From Dicaeum eximium (Eukaryota > Chordata > Aves > Passeriformes > Dicaeidae): DNA of 64,000 bases. Under the pieces are notes generated by a model. That model did no database searches and was not told the origin of the DNA. It saw only the letters and a list, made by a program, of their open reading frames with translations. The stretch lies in NCBI GenBank assembly GCA_013396995.1, contig VWZP01005528.1, forward strand, positions 496,001-560,000, given 5' to 3'. This document shows, in pieces, positions 22,110-34,130 of the stretch. Every line of letters starts with the position of its first letter. Within the stretch, counting starts at the first letter, position 1. Position numbers and translations under genes: made by a program.

Positions 22110-23871
22110 CACTGGTCAGCTACTGGAATATGGTCCAGAGAAATCACTCCTGTTCAGTTAGCAATGCTCTCAGATTACTAATTGTAAACCACAAGTGAAA
22201 TGCTGGCTGTCTTCCTTTCCCTTTACTTTTCTTGGATATGAATTATCCTCTAACTGAAAGAGTCCTTTTCCTTCCTTTCCCAGCCATTCCTCATGTTTAT
22301 TGCATCCACTTGGAGTGGGAGTGCAGTGACCACTTGCACTGGTCCGACAGCCAGCTCTCTTCAGTGCTCCATTGCCTTGACTGACCAGAGGTTGTGGTTT
22401 AACCCCAGCCAGCAGCCAAGCACCACGCAGCTGCTCGCTCCCTCTCAACTTCAGCTCAGGTTCAGACCAATGTTCCAGCCTGTCCAGGGCAGCACAAAAA
22501 CAGCAGGAGCACCCTGGCCACCTGCCAGCCCCACCACATCGCCATGGCTGTTATCAAGATGTTCCCAGGTGCAATTCAATAAGGTGAGAAGTAGCAGAAC
22601 ACTACAGCAAGCAGCAAAAAGCAAAAAGCAGTCATTAACGCACACTAGGCTCTAACATGCAGTCAGGAAAGTGAGCCCCATGGCAAGCATAGGTGCCCAC
22701 TCATTACCAGCTAAACAGCACTAACAGATATAAATTCAGTCTAGCACATCCCAATTAGATCTCTCATTATCTCAAACCCTTGAAGCCCCATGTTGGGCAT
22801 CAAACAAGGACTGTCGTGGTTTAACCCCACTCAGCAGCCAAGCCCCAGGCAGCCTCTTACTCACTTCCTCACCTGCAGGATTAGGAAAGAGAATTAGAAG
22901 GATAAAAGGTAGAAAACTCATGGGCTAAGATAAAGACAATTTAATAGGGAAAACAAAAGCTGTGCAAACAAGCAGACCAAACCAGGGGATTAATTCACTG
23001 CTTCCCATTGGCAGGTAGGTATGTTCAGCCATCTCCAGGAGAGCAGGGCTCCATCATGTGCAATAGTTGAGAAGACAAAGGCCATCACTCCAAATGTGTT
23101 GTGTCTCTCCCACCCCTTCCTCCTTTTTCTCCCCAGCTTGATATACTGAGCATGATGTCATATGCTATGGAAAATTCCTCTGGTCAGTTTGGGTCACCTG
23201 TCCTGTATCTACTCCCAACCTCCCATGCACCCCCAACTTCCTTGCTGTAGTGGTGGTACAAAAAGCAGAAAAGGCCTTGGCTCTGTGTAAGCCCTGTTCA
23301 GCAATAACAAAAACATCTCTGTCTTATCAACTCCACTCAGCACAAATCCAAAACACAACCCCATGTCAGCCACTGTGAACTATCCCAGCCCAAACCAGCA
23401 CACCAGCTCTCCAGAAACTGTGAAAGGCACTTGCTTAGACACCCATCTCCCATGTAGATCCTTATTCTGTCACTATCTAGAATGGGTGGGCAGTTCTAGG
23501 TAAAGAGGCTTCAATTTATGTGTGCCAGATAAGTGTGTAAATCTGCAGTTCATGTGCCTGTCTGCCATTTCCATGAGGTCTGTTTAGAAGAATAATGTCT
23601 TCTAAAGAACTTTTCTCTCAGTAAAGCAAAAGATCAGCTCTTCAGTTTCTTCTGGCTCATTCTAAGGCTACAGGGTTACCAAAACATCTTTAGGAAGAGC
23701 AAAATTTTCACAACCAAAGACCAGTGCTGAATCTCCAAATGGAGATTAGTGATCCATGGTGTCACCAGGCTTCCAAATTGGGATCAGTAGTATTTAATGC
23801 CTTTATCAATGGCATAGACAGTGGAGTTGAGTGCACCTCAGCAAATTTGTAGATTACACCAAGCTCAGTGG
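22110..23871. repeat. Direct duplication, right copy (1,762 bp)
   Basis: Same content as 20347-22108 at an offset of +1763: ERV remnant at about 22390-23402 (LTR 22812-23402) and the beginning of the CR1 at about 23723. Only this copy continues smoothly into the rest of the CR1, so it carries the natural right junction. Confidence 0.95.
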
Positions 23872-24215
23872 TGCAGTTGACAGCCCTGAAGGACAGGATG
23901 CCATCCAGAGGGAGCTGGACAAGATCAAGAAGAAGTCCCATGGGAATCTCATGAGGGTCAACAAAGCCAAGTAAAAGGTTCTCTGCCTGGGTTGGGACAA
24001 TCTCTGGCACCAATACAGTCTGGGTGATGAAGGGAGTGAGAGCAGCCCTGCTGAGACAACCTGGGGATACACTGGTGGATGAGCAGCTGGACTCAGCCAG
24101 CAATGCACTCTTAGAAAGACAGCTGCAGAAAGACAACACCCAGAAAGACAACTGCATCCTGGGCTGCATCAAAAGATGTGTGGCCAGTAACTTGAGAAAG
24201 GTGATTCCACCCCTC
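23723..24215 (+). mobile_element. CR1 LINE, 5' part of a split copy (reverse transcriptase to distal region)
   Basis: CR1 coding-strand blocks are visible: TATTTAATGCCTTTATCAA, AGTGGAGTTGAGTGCACCT, GCCATCCAGAGGGAGCTGGA, TCATGAGGGTCAACAAAGCC and a GGTGGATGAGCAGCTGGACT block. Frameshifts and stops leave it dead. It resumes at about 24985 beyond an inserted LTR. Confidence 0.85.
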
Positions 24216-24965
24216 TGATTTCCTCTTGAGGGACACCACTGTGACACTGTGGTCCCCACCTTGCCTTTTTCTGCTTAAGGAATAGCCACCAGTGGTGGTT
24301 GTGATGGCTGTGTCTGGTACAGATAGCAGCACAATAGCTAAGGCCCTGAATCCTGCTCAGCAACTAAGGGCAGTTAGTTCTGCTCAACAGCTCAGGGCTA
24401 GCTGAGCGTGCAACAGCCCAAAATATCTCTGGCATGTAAGTATGACTGTAAGTCCATCTTCTTATTCCATGAATAGTGGACAGCCTGGGCCCACTGAGCT
24501 GTCCTGCATGGGAGTGAATTGCATGCCAGGATCTCCCCTTGAGCAGGAATGCCCCTCCTGCTCCTATGCCAGGTGGCTGAGAGACTTCTTACTGCAACAG
24601 ATTCTTGGTAAATGATTAATAGCATGCTAAACTTTGAAATCATAGCCGAGTGATATAAAGGATTGATTGTGCACAGGTTATCCCTGTGGCATAAACCATT
24701 GACTTAGCCTGGGACTGTCTTCATCCGTCTAAATTCCCCTTGGAAAGCAGTTTAGAAAGCAGTGGGGTTTTTCCTGAACCTCGTGTCTCAACAGGACGGT
24801 GTCCCTGACAGTTTTGTCTGACTCTGACCTTTAAGCAGTAAAAAAATCAAGTGTAAATCAAGTGTACTTTGAATTAAATCTTGTTAAATCACTGTCACAT
24901 TTACCATAAAACTTTGTTAAATTGCTTGTTTATATCAATAAATATATTGCTACTTCTCTCTTACA
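24216..24965 (+). mobile_element. ERVL-like LTR inserted in the CR1
   Basis: The segment runs from about TGATTTCCTC to the characteristic end CAATAAATATATTGCTACTT followed by CTCTCTTACA. It carries AATAAA near 24941. It lies exactly between two parts of the same CR1 element. The left border is uncertain by about 15 bases, and GGTGA at 24200-24204 and 24966-24970 may be its target duplication. Confidence 0.6.
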
Positions 24966-24984
24966 GGTGAAGTGCATCACTTAA

Positions 24985-25490
24985 TCTGTGATACTGTCCT
25001 GGAATACTGCATTCATCTCTAAGAGTCCTCAGCACAGCAGAGACATGGACCTATTGGGGGGTACAGAGGAAGGCCACAAAAAAGATCAAAGCAATGAAAC
25101 AGCTCTGAGAGAGCTGGGGTTGTTCATCCTGGAAAACACTCCAAGAAGACCTTGTTGTGTCCTTTCAATACTTAAAGGAGGCTTATAAGCAAGACTGGGA
25201 CAGATTTTTTAATAGGGTCTGTAGTAATAGGACAAGGTCACATTGTTTTAAAATAAAAGAGGGTAGATTCAGAGCAGCTATAAGGAATATTTTTTTTACA
25301 ATGAGAGTGGTGGAACACAAGAACAGGTTGCCCAGAGGGAAGTTAGGTGCTCCATCCCTGGAAACACTCAAAATCAGTTTGGACAGGGCTCTTAGCAATC
25401 TGGTCTAGTTGAAGAGATCTCATTGCAGGGGGCTTTGACTAGATGACCTTTAAAAGCTCCTCCCAGCCCAAACTATTATATTTCAAAGCA
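24985..25490 (+). mobile_element. CR1 LINE, 3' part of the split copy
   Basis: This continues the CR1 at 23723-24215 with the usual blocks: TGGAATACTGCATTCATCTC, ATGGACCTATTGGGG, GCTGGGGTTGTTCATCCTGG, AACAGGTTGCCCAGAGGGAA and ACTAGATGACCTTTAAAAGC. It ends near CAGCCCAAACTATTAT. No intact coding frame is left. Confidence 0.88.
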
Positions 25491-27595
25491 CTTTGAGATC
25501 TCTTGCTTAATGGGAATGGTTTGAGTTTTAAAAAAAAAATCAATAAACAAAAGACCAAGAAACCAACCCATTCTTCCTTACTGGGAGGACTGTTAGTTGA
25601 TGTGGAACAGAACCTCTTGCAGAGGCAGACCAAAGAAGCAATTATTTGTGGCACAGCAGAACACTGATGTTCCTCTCCCACAGACCCCTTGAACATCAGT
25701 GCTTACCTGTCTTCCTTCCTCTGTTTTGTGATTGCTCTCACAGAGAGTTCTTGTCATGCAAGGTAAACAAGAGAACATAATCCTGGTGGGGAGTGCCCTG
25801 CTCAGGAATAAGCAGGGCAATTATCTGCTACAGGATATTTGGGTCAAGCGTGTGTCATATTCTTTATGCTTTCATTTGGAGCATAATACCTGTCTCTGAA
25901 TGGGATCTTCTCTGAGATTTTGAAAGTTCAATACTTTTGGTTCATAGTTTGTTTTTTTTTATTTATTTTGGGTTTTTTTTGGTTTTGTTTTGTTTTGGGT
26001 TTTTGTTTGTTGGTTGGTTTTATTTTTGTTTTTAGTTTTTATTGGACTTTTTTGTTTGTCATTGTTTGATAGTTTTTTTGTCATTTGAGAAAATATGTGG
26101 AAGATGAAGATTAGTTCATGAGTCTTTTTAGGCTAATTTTCTATGACATAGGTTATTGTCAACCTTGTTGTCAAGAAATGTCATCTCACTTGACACTTTG
26201 AAGGTTTTCTACAGCCTTCAGAAGAAATCAGCTGTGGATTTATAAGGAAGACTGTAGCCAGAAAGGATAAACTCATTTGGTGGGTAAGACTTTAAGACTT
26301 TGATGGTGGAGGCTCACCTAGCTGATAGGCTTACAGACTTTACAGTGAATCCAGAAGCCAAAGGTAGGTGGCTGAAATCCTCTAGTGGTATGAGGAAATG
26401 GGAAACAACAAGAAATACAGAGGTTAAGGAGTGGGAAGAAGCTCTACTACCAGTAAAAAAGAGGAAATGCCCACTCTGGGCAGCATTGATTATCCCATGT
26501 TTTACAGGCTGCAGATGGGTAATTTTGTGTATCTGGAGTTAAAAAGAAGTGAATAGCAACCAGGTACAGAGGTGCCAACTTCTTCAATAGCCTCCTATTG
26601 CCTACAGCCACTGTGCAGGAAGGATTGAGCATGGGCTGAGCCTTTAGGTGAGTGAGGATGGGTGAGGATGTTAAAGAGGGTGCCAAGACAGAGAGCACAA
26701 TGGAGCTTGGCTCTGCAACCCAGCAGCTAGGGTGCTCATTTGGGAGGTGAAAATGACTGATTCTTCTTCTGAATCAAGATTAGGGGCTTTATCTGAAACA
26801 GCTACTGCCTCTACTAGCAAAATAATTCAGTGTAAATGGTTCAAAGTCCTCCTGGTGCTTCCTGGTGAATAGGTGTGTAGATGATAGAGAACCTCTTTAT
26901 GGTGAGCAATTTATTAGCTCTGGCTAATGGCTGAAAATGTGCCACCATCTTCAGTGCCCACAAAGCTAAATGAAATGAATGTCATCAGTGCTATGTTTTG
27001 AAATAATCTACATGTGTTGGTTGTGCTCTGGACCTGTTAGACCAGATTGAATTCACAGGAGTGTCTAGTGTGTCTCTGGAATCTCATAGACTTGCTGGAA
27101 CAGGATGCTTACTTTTTCAGCACACAGAACTTGTGGGTGTGAACAGGATGACAGCAACAGGAGTTCAGGGATCTTCTAAGTTGAGACAGAGGTATCTTAT
27201 CAGTTCACATTCTGGTCTTCTGGATGAGCAAGTTTGGGGGTCTTTTTGTTGGTTTGGTTTTGTTTTTAATTAAATTTGTCTGTTAAGTCCCAAACACTCA
27301 CTGAAATCCTGAAGTAGCTCTTGAAATCTTTATTTGGATATAGCCCATATTGCCTTCCTGTTGACAATGGTAGATGAACATGTTTTGTAAGATCTTTTTA
27401 ATCAGAGAACAAAAATAACCTTTGTTGGAGTGCAGCATGGAGTACAGAAAATAAAAGGTACAATTGCATGCTGGCATCTACACCACAGTTTCACTTATTT
27501 AGTAATTTTTTTCTACTTCCATTACTAATGTGCTTTGGAGCCTCACTTCAACTTTACAGTTTTCACAGAACTCTGTTGACAAGTTTTAAGTTCCT
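25491..27595. other. Intergenic; T/G-rich simple repeat at 25950-26080
   Basis: No gene is supported. A TTTTG/TTTGG-rich low-complexity tract occupies about 25950-26080. The rest looks unique. Confidence 0.5.
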
Positions 27596-27597
27596 GC

Positions 27598-27668
27598 TTG
27601 AACAGGAGAGTTGAATCTGATGATCTCTGTAGGTCCCCTCCAACCCAAACCATTCTGTGATCCTATGA
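27598..27668 (+). mobile_element. CR1 3'-terminal fragment
   Basis: GAATCTGATGATCTCTGTAG is followed by CCCTCCAACCCAAACCATTC and TGTGATCCTATGA. This is the CR1 3' end with its octamer-like tail. Confidence 0.8.
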
Positions 27669-28685
27669 AAACTTGCATTTCCCACAACTTTTGTTGACAT
27701 GCCAATTAGTCATGCCTGCAGGGAAGCAAGCACACAGGTGACAGAAGAGTCACCAGTAGTCTTTCTCTTGGGCTGTTGTTTACCTGTTGTTCCCTGTGTT
27801 GGTGATTGTGCTATAAAGAATTAGTAGTAAATACTGGAACTGTACCCTGAACTACAAATGTCTGAGGTGGATCTAAGTTTACTTTGCTAGGAGCCTACAA
27901 CACCTACTACATCTTAGGAATACTTTTGTTAGTCAGAAGCTGTTTCTTGGCCTGCCCACTTCTTAGTCCCAGAGGTATCTCTACAGTGCAGTGCTTATCT
28001 GCATGACCAGGTGTATGTTGACTGCTTTTTTTCACTGTGAGTATGAATGTGTTTAATTTGTATATCTGAGATCCTGCAAGGATTTTAAAATTGCTTTGTC
28101 TTTAGCAAGGATTATTTAATTCCTTTGACTTTACTTATCTCTCTGTTGGCTAACATTAGCCATTTGCACTTCATGACCTGGTATATGTTTGGGAGGTGTG
28201 ATTGTCTTGTGTGTGAAGTTTATTAAAATAATTAAATATGTTATTTCTGCCTACAAGAGTGACGAAGCAACCTGTACATTTGGCCAGCTAGAGGCTCCCT
28301 TCAGTAACACCTATGTATATTTAAACAGAGTTATATGGTTGTCTTGCCACTTGCATAAGACCCTTGTGAATTGCCAGAAGTTGCAATTTCTGTGAAAACT
28401 TGTTTGCTGTCTGTAATCCTGTAACAGCCTGCCAATCTCCAGAGGCTGATACATGCTCTCAAGTTGAGGGCTGCTAACAGGTTTATAGGGAGCAGGAAGA
28501 AAACCAGCTTTTCCTAAAGGAACAGTTTTGAGTTGATTGAACTGTTATTCGAGGCCTCAGGCTGCAATTTATCAGCTGTCAAATAGAGAGCTTCTGCCTT
28601 ACTTATAATTGTTTTGGCTGCAGGCTAGATTATAATGTACATGATTTATTTTTACATTTAAATTCTTAATTGTTCAATAATTTAA
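27669..28685. other. Intergenic, nothing recognised
   Basis: This is AT-rich sequence without supported coding, RNA or repeat signal. Confidence 0.45.
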
Positions 28686-28689
28686 TACT

Positions 28690-30330
28690 GGAGAAAAGTA
28701 TAAATTATCTGCTCTTGAATATTAAGGGAACTCAGTGAGGCATGCAGGGGTGGCAATGGTAAGGTACATGGCTGAGCATAAATCAAAGGGTACAGGGGGT
28801 TCCTGGTGCCAGGGACACCCAAGACAGGGCAGGGAGCTCCTGCCTGCAGCCAGCAGCTCTGGTGAGAGAGGCTTCTGTAGTTCAGGCCTGGCCAGGAGCT
28901 ACTGTGGGAGACTGACATGGCCCTGGGCAGCAGTGTCACCTGGATGGGCAGATGGGGATCAAGAGTGCAAACGGGGATTGAGAGAGCACAGCAGTTTTCA
29001 CAGAAGGGCATGTGAGAAGGGCTGTGCACCCTACCCATGGGCCCACAGCCCAGGGAAGTGCTCCAAGTCTCTGCCATAATGGTGGGCACATGCCTCAGAT
29101 ATAAACCCAGTGATTCTACAGAGAAAGCCTCTGAGACATTTGAGGCTTCCATGCAGATGGGACTGGTAAGAAAGGAGACTTCAGCAGAAGCAGTAGTGTG
29201 CAATGAGTGACCACACTCTTCTCCAGCAGAAAAGGTAAATCTCTGCAAAAGATGTGCATGGGATGTTGCATCAGCTGGCTGAGTTGCAGGAAACAGGTAA
29301 AAGGCTGTGCAGTACTAGAGAGGCTGAGATGGAGATAGATTAAGTGGTTTCAGAACCATACACCCGCAGCAGACAACACAGATAATGTGAAATCTTTGAC
29401 CCTCGTGACCCACAAAAGCTTGACTGCTTCATTCCCCACCCTCCAGCACTGCAACCAAAACCAGATAGGAAGCTTTAACTGCTGTAGACACCCATGAACA
29501 AGGTCTGCAAGGAGAAATTGTGCCAGCAGCAGGCAGCAGATGTCGCAGAAGGAAATGACAAATGCTTGTAGTGGGTGATGCACTGTTAAGGAGTACTGAG
29601 GCACCCATCTGCTGGCCTGAGAACAGGATATTCTTTGCTGTTAGTAGCCTGCTTGGGAGGGATGGAATCCACCTCTCTGGAAGGAGAAGGGTGATCTTCA
29701 GTAGCAGGCTGGACAACTTGGTGAGCTTGGCTTTAAACAGGAGGACTCTGGGGGTCCAAAGTGGCAACACTTAAGCCATTGCAACCAGCTGTGGAATAAG
29801 TCAGGCCCACAGAGTAGTGACTTGTTTTCCTTATTTGCCTGGCCAGATGGAACCTGAAGGCAGCCACCTGACACCTCAAGTGTGTGTTGATCAATGCATA
29901 CTGTTTGGGGAACAAACAGGAGGAACTGGAACTTCGTGCATCAGTCAGAAAGTTATGATATGACCGGAATAACTGAACCATGGTGAGACAGCTCACAAAA
30001 CTGAAGAATTGTGATGGATGGCACTAGACTGTTTTGTAAAGACAGGAAGGGATGAAGAGGAAAATGAGTCATGATGTATGATAAAGAAAACCAGAATATG
30101 TAGATCTCAACTACAGGAACTGAAATTCTAGTTGGACAGAAGGTGAACATTTTTCACAATGAGAGCAACCAGTCATTGGAATATTCTCACCAAAGAAGTG
30201 GAATTCCCCAATTTTGACACTTTTAAGATTCAGCTGGATAGGGTGCTGGGCCATCTGGTGCTTTTTCTAAAAAAGATTACAGCAGATGATCCTTGAGGTC
30301 CTTTCCAACCTGGTATTCTATGAGACTATG
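28690..30330 (+). mobile_element. Long CR1 LINE with internal deletions
   Basis: Three CR1 zones follow in order. The first (28690-29770) is a 5' region with GTTGCATCAGCTGGCTGAGT, GAGAGGCTGAGATGGAGATA and TGGGTGATGCACTGTTAAGG. The second (29880-30050) is the start of the endonuclease region, with GGAACAAACAGGAGGAACTG and CTGAACCATGGTGAGACAGC. The third (30140-30330) is the 3' end, with GGTCCTTTCCAACCTGGTAT and TCTATGAGACTATGA. Most of ORF2 is missing. Bird genomes mostly carry short 3' CR1 pieces, so retention of the 5' region is less common. Confidence 0.75.
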
Positions 30331-33300
30331 AAGGTGCTTGTTTGTATTTACTATAAAGGCTAGTTCTACCTTTTTTTTTTTTTTTAAATACCTATTTATG
30401 TCTAGTTATGTTCCATCTTTAAAAACAATAGCATCTTAAACATCTAAATGTAAGCCTTGATACCAGATGCAGTTACTCAATAGTGGAATTTTCAGGGGAA
30501 CTTTTTGAGATAGCTGAATGCAATGTCATGTATCAGGAATAGAGAAAGCAGGGATTTAAGAGGATGTGGTATTTTCTTCTGAGAAGCTGCAATTCTGAAA
30601 AGGAAATGAAACTGGGAGTCTTGTTAGATAATAATATTATTTCACATCTCAGACTAAGTGTATGGAAAAAAGAATTCATGTCATCCATGCATACATGAAA
30701 AGAAATATTGAATAGGTATAGGGAAATAATTGTTCTACTGCATTTGCCAGTGAAAGTGGTTTTATATGACTTTAACTCTCTAAACTGATATGATTCTCCC
30801 ACTGCAGGTTTTTCTCTGTTGTCTTTGGAGAAGAAAGCTAGATGGTTACCATAGACTGTGTGCATTACACTTGCATAGCTCAGGTTAAATGGGGTCAACC
30901 CCATCCATGTCCCAGCAATGTTCAGAGTTTACACAGGTCATGCAGCTTCCAGATTCCACCTCTAGAAGTTAAGAGAAACCCTCTTGTGCTCCATCCTTTT
31001 CTTATCATTAAAATTGTAGGAAAATTTTGTAAACATCTTCATACTATGATGTCATGTCTTCTCTTCTACTTGTTGATCATCAGGAAAGTAGTTGCTTCTG
31101 TCCATGCTCAAACTTTTAGCAATGGCACCACACTATTCACAGTTGGTCTGAATGACGCAGGGCCTGGATATTGTTTCAGGCTTTCAGCAAATGCGTGCAG
31201 AGAAAAATAGCTTTGCATCATTTATTGTCATATAAAAAGCTTGTTTTTGCAATCATACATGAGATTACTATTAAAGTGGAAAAGAAACCCCAAGAAAAAT
31301 AATTTATATGCCAGAAGCTGCTCTTCCTTTTACTTGTGTTCTTCCTGAGTAGCCCCATAGTGCAGAGCTAATAAAAGAACTAGGGGTTGCCACACATATT
31401 ACTCTTTTTGGTGGGGTCCTTTTTCTCCCTATGGATTAGTATAGCTCCTGGCATAGCAGAACCCTGCTGTTCTTGGTATTATTAAAACTTCTATACCAAT
31501 AACAACAACAACAGTGATAACAAGTGTACTGGAAAACTTCATACCTGTAGAATGAAAAGGGTAAAAATTGCTCCCTTATTCAATGGCACATGAATTAATT
31601 ATTATTATTAATTATAATTATATATACAAAGCTAATTTTTGAGATTGGACTGATTGGAAATTTTTTTGCCCAAGAGCCAGTGCTTTTTCTCACTAGGTTT
31701 TCATGATAATGCAGAATGACGTGTTTGTGTCACAACCTCCTATCTCGTCAGAGCACTGCTTCAATGAAGAAATAATATTTAATGATTTGTGTAGTAATCC
31801 TCCTTGTGTCCTGATGGAAACTGGGAACCCATAAGTATTTTAATCTTAAGAAGTACTTGGAATTAAAAAGCATTTAAATTTTTTTGTCCGTATTGTCTTT
31901 GAAAGACATGCAGTCCCACAGATACTTCACTCAGGCAGGTTTTCCCACCAGAAGACAGTAAAAATTTAATTGAAATAATAAAGACTAGGCAAATAAATAG
32001 CTATTTTCCTGTATTTGAGTCTCAGTTGGATGTAATTGTTTGGGGAAATACACATGTATTTTATTTTTCTCTTTGGAATTATCAGACATAGGTCTGGATA
32101 GAAGAAACCAAAGGTTTCGTTCGAGGTGAACACTGTAATGGCATGGGAGACAAAACAAATATAGTGCCTCCCATATGACAGGCCTTTGTTTCCCTTTTCA
32201 ACTTTTTACTTTTAAATTTAGATGAAATGCATGACAAATCAACACCCAACTTGATGACAAACCAACATGTAATTCAGTTATGAATAGATTGCCTACGTTT
32301 GTAACAGACTCCATCCATTATTGCTACATGTGCTTCCATACTTAGTTCCTGTTTCTGTCCTTGCTCAGAAGGATTGGGCAAGCACTTGGGTTTGTTAATG
32401 TCTTCCAACTATGATGAGACCAGTGCAAGTCATCAGCACTCAGGCAACACACTGCTAAACTATAAATAAAAATGTTCAGAACCCGTTATGTGAATAGCTC
32501 TTTCTTAGTCCTGCACCCTGCACTAGTGTTCACATTGTTCATATCGTGTTTGGATCACTGGGGTTCAGATTAGTTTAACTTGCATTGAAATTAATGGCCA
32601 CAGATGTGCAGGATTCATGTCATTATTCTACCAATGCCTAACAAATACTACAAAATATGCCTTAGCAACCATTGCTTTGGGTGCTGATTGTGAAACTGTG
32701 AGAGGTTCCACAGTGCACTCCTAGTTCACTTGATGAATCCACATTCTGCTCTGCCAGGGAATGTTAATGGTACCAGCACTAACAAGAGTGCTCTTTAGAG
32801 ATGTGTAAACTATGGACATTCTCCAGTCACTTTCAGACATGCCATCTTGTTAATAAGCCTCGTAATGATTTCAAGGAAGTGTGTTAAGTTAAAAAATCAT
32901 TAAATGACTCCCAACAACCTCGGAATTCAGAAAGGTGAGTGACTGAGATATTCAGCTGTGAAATGGAGAGCAGAATTTAAAACTTTTCAGAGCAGGTTAT
33001 GAAGCTTCTGGGTGGCAGAATAAGCTGTTTATTCTCAGCACAGTGGTTTTTTGCTGTCTGTGTGGAAAGAGTTGGGTCTCTCCATCAAGGAAAACTTTAA
33101 CCATAAGTGAATGTAACCCCGTGTTTCCATTACAAAGTCAGAAGAGGAGAAAGATGAGTTTAAGTGATTGGGATGAATTCAGATGAAGGAGAGTGAAAAA
33201 GGGATCTAGCAGTGACTACTGGACTTGATCCCTTCAGAGGTTACTTCTGGATATTCCAGTGTTGTTTGGCTTTTAAGCAGATGGCAGATGTTAGAAAGAA

Positions 33301-33838
33301 AGTTCAGTATTGCCTTTAATATGGTGGTAGACTCTGAAATATTTTGTGACTTTTTGTCTTTTGAGAAGGCTTTTGTGTTTGTACATTTAAATGGTCATGC
33401 TCAGTAAAAGAAAGCAGCTGTGGAATCAACCATGAGACTTGGATTTTAAGTTTGTAGAGAGTTTGTTCTTTATTTTCACATGATGCCTCCAATAAATAGA
33501 TAGGGATTTAACACTAGTCCACGTTTATTGATATTAGGAGTAAACCAAACTGAGTTGTTACTTTAAAGACGGAGTCTTTTAATCATAGGATCATAAAGAT
33601 TTTATGGGCTATTTTCAAGATATCTCAAATAAACCGTTTTGCTAACGGTAAAAAGATAAGACAGGTTTTATTACTGTTTTGTGGGAAAACTTGTGACATC
33701 GAGAGTTTACTACTTCAGGAAATTAGTTTTGAACTTTAGTCGGGTTTACTGACTAATCACATGACTCATTTTCGTTTTTCCTCTGAAAGGCGTTAACATT
33801 TTAGCATGGCCATTTAAAAAAGAAACCACACAGAATCC
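30331..33838. other. Intergenic upstream of the polyketide synthase; only simple repeats
   Basis: Poly-T lies near 30370, a CAACAACAA tract near 31502 and an ATTATTATTA tract near 31597-31630. No gene or transposon was recognised. Regulatory sequence for the polyketide synthase may lie here but cannot be delimited. Confidence 0.45.
33750..33768 (+). promoter_or_regulatory. Composite E-box (M-box-like) and AP-1 site upstream of the PKS TATA box
   Basis: TCACATGA at 33757-33764 fits the MITF/TFE M-box. It overlaps a perfect AP-1 element TGACTCA at 33762-33768, and an AP-1-like TGACTAA precedes them. They lie about 70-90 bases before the TATA box. Function is inferred from motif matches only. 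Confidence 0.35.
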
Positions 33839-33847
33839 TATATAAAT
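33839..33847 (+). promoter_or_regulatory. TATA box of the polyketide synthase gene
   Basis: TATATAAAT is followed about 30 bases later by a start-like TTGCTTCACC (around 33868-33877), then by a consensus splice donor AAG|GTAAGA at 33894/33895. This arrangement predicts a tiny leader exon. Confidence 0.55.
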
Positions 33848-33868
33848 GACTTCCACAGACAGCATATT

Positions 33869-33894
33869 GCTTCACCCCACTGGGATGATATAAG
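33869..33894 (+). other. Predicted non-coding leader exon of the polyketide synthase
   Basis: The left edge is set by the usual distance from the TATA box. The right edge is a textbook donor (GTAAGA at 33895-33900). The matching acceptor is TTCTGTCTCCCAG ending at 34991, three bases before the ATG. This gives a leader intron of about 1.1 kb. Confidence 0.45.
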
Positions 33895-34074
33895 GTAAGA
33901 GTTACATAGCTCCAGAGATGCCAAAGATATGTTTTATGTTATGATTGGAAGGTCCCTAATTTTCTATTATTTGCTATTTAAGTGCTAACATAAGAAAAAG
34001 GCATAAAAGTATTTTTGTGATAAAAGATTTTGTTGGGCTTTGCAGCTTTAGTTTAGCAGTTACATAAAAATAAA

Positions 34075-34130
34075 TCACAGAATCATAGAAATCATAGACA
34101 ATTTGGAAAGAATTTAAAGGAAACAACTCT
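34075..34130 (-). mobile_element. Short CR1 3'-end fragment, antisense, in the leader intron
   Basis: ATCACAGAATCATAGAAATC is followed by ATAGACAATTTGGAAAG. This is the reverse of the CR1 terminal octamer repeat and its preceding bases. Confidence 0.6.

Noticed and set aside
20347..23871. True segmental duplication
   Set aside because: Equal lengths, near identity and the single N at the junction favour an assembly overlap; reported as a probable artefact instead.
28682..29248. 188-codon minus-strand frame
   Set aside because: Antisense of the CR1 5' region.
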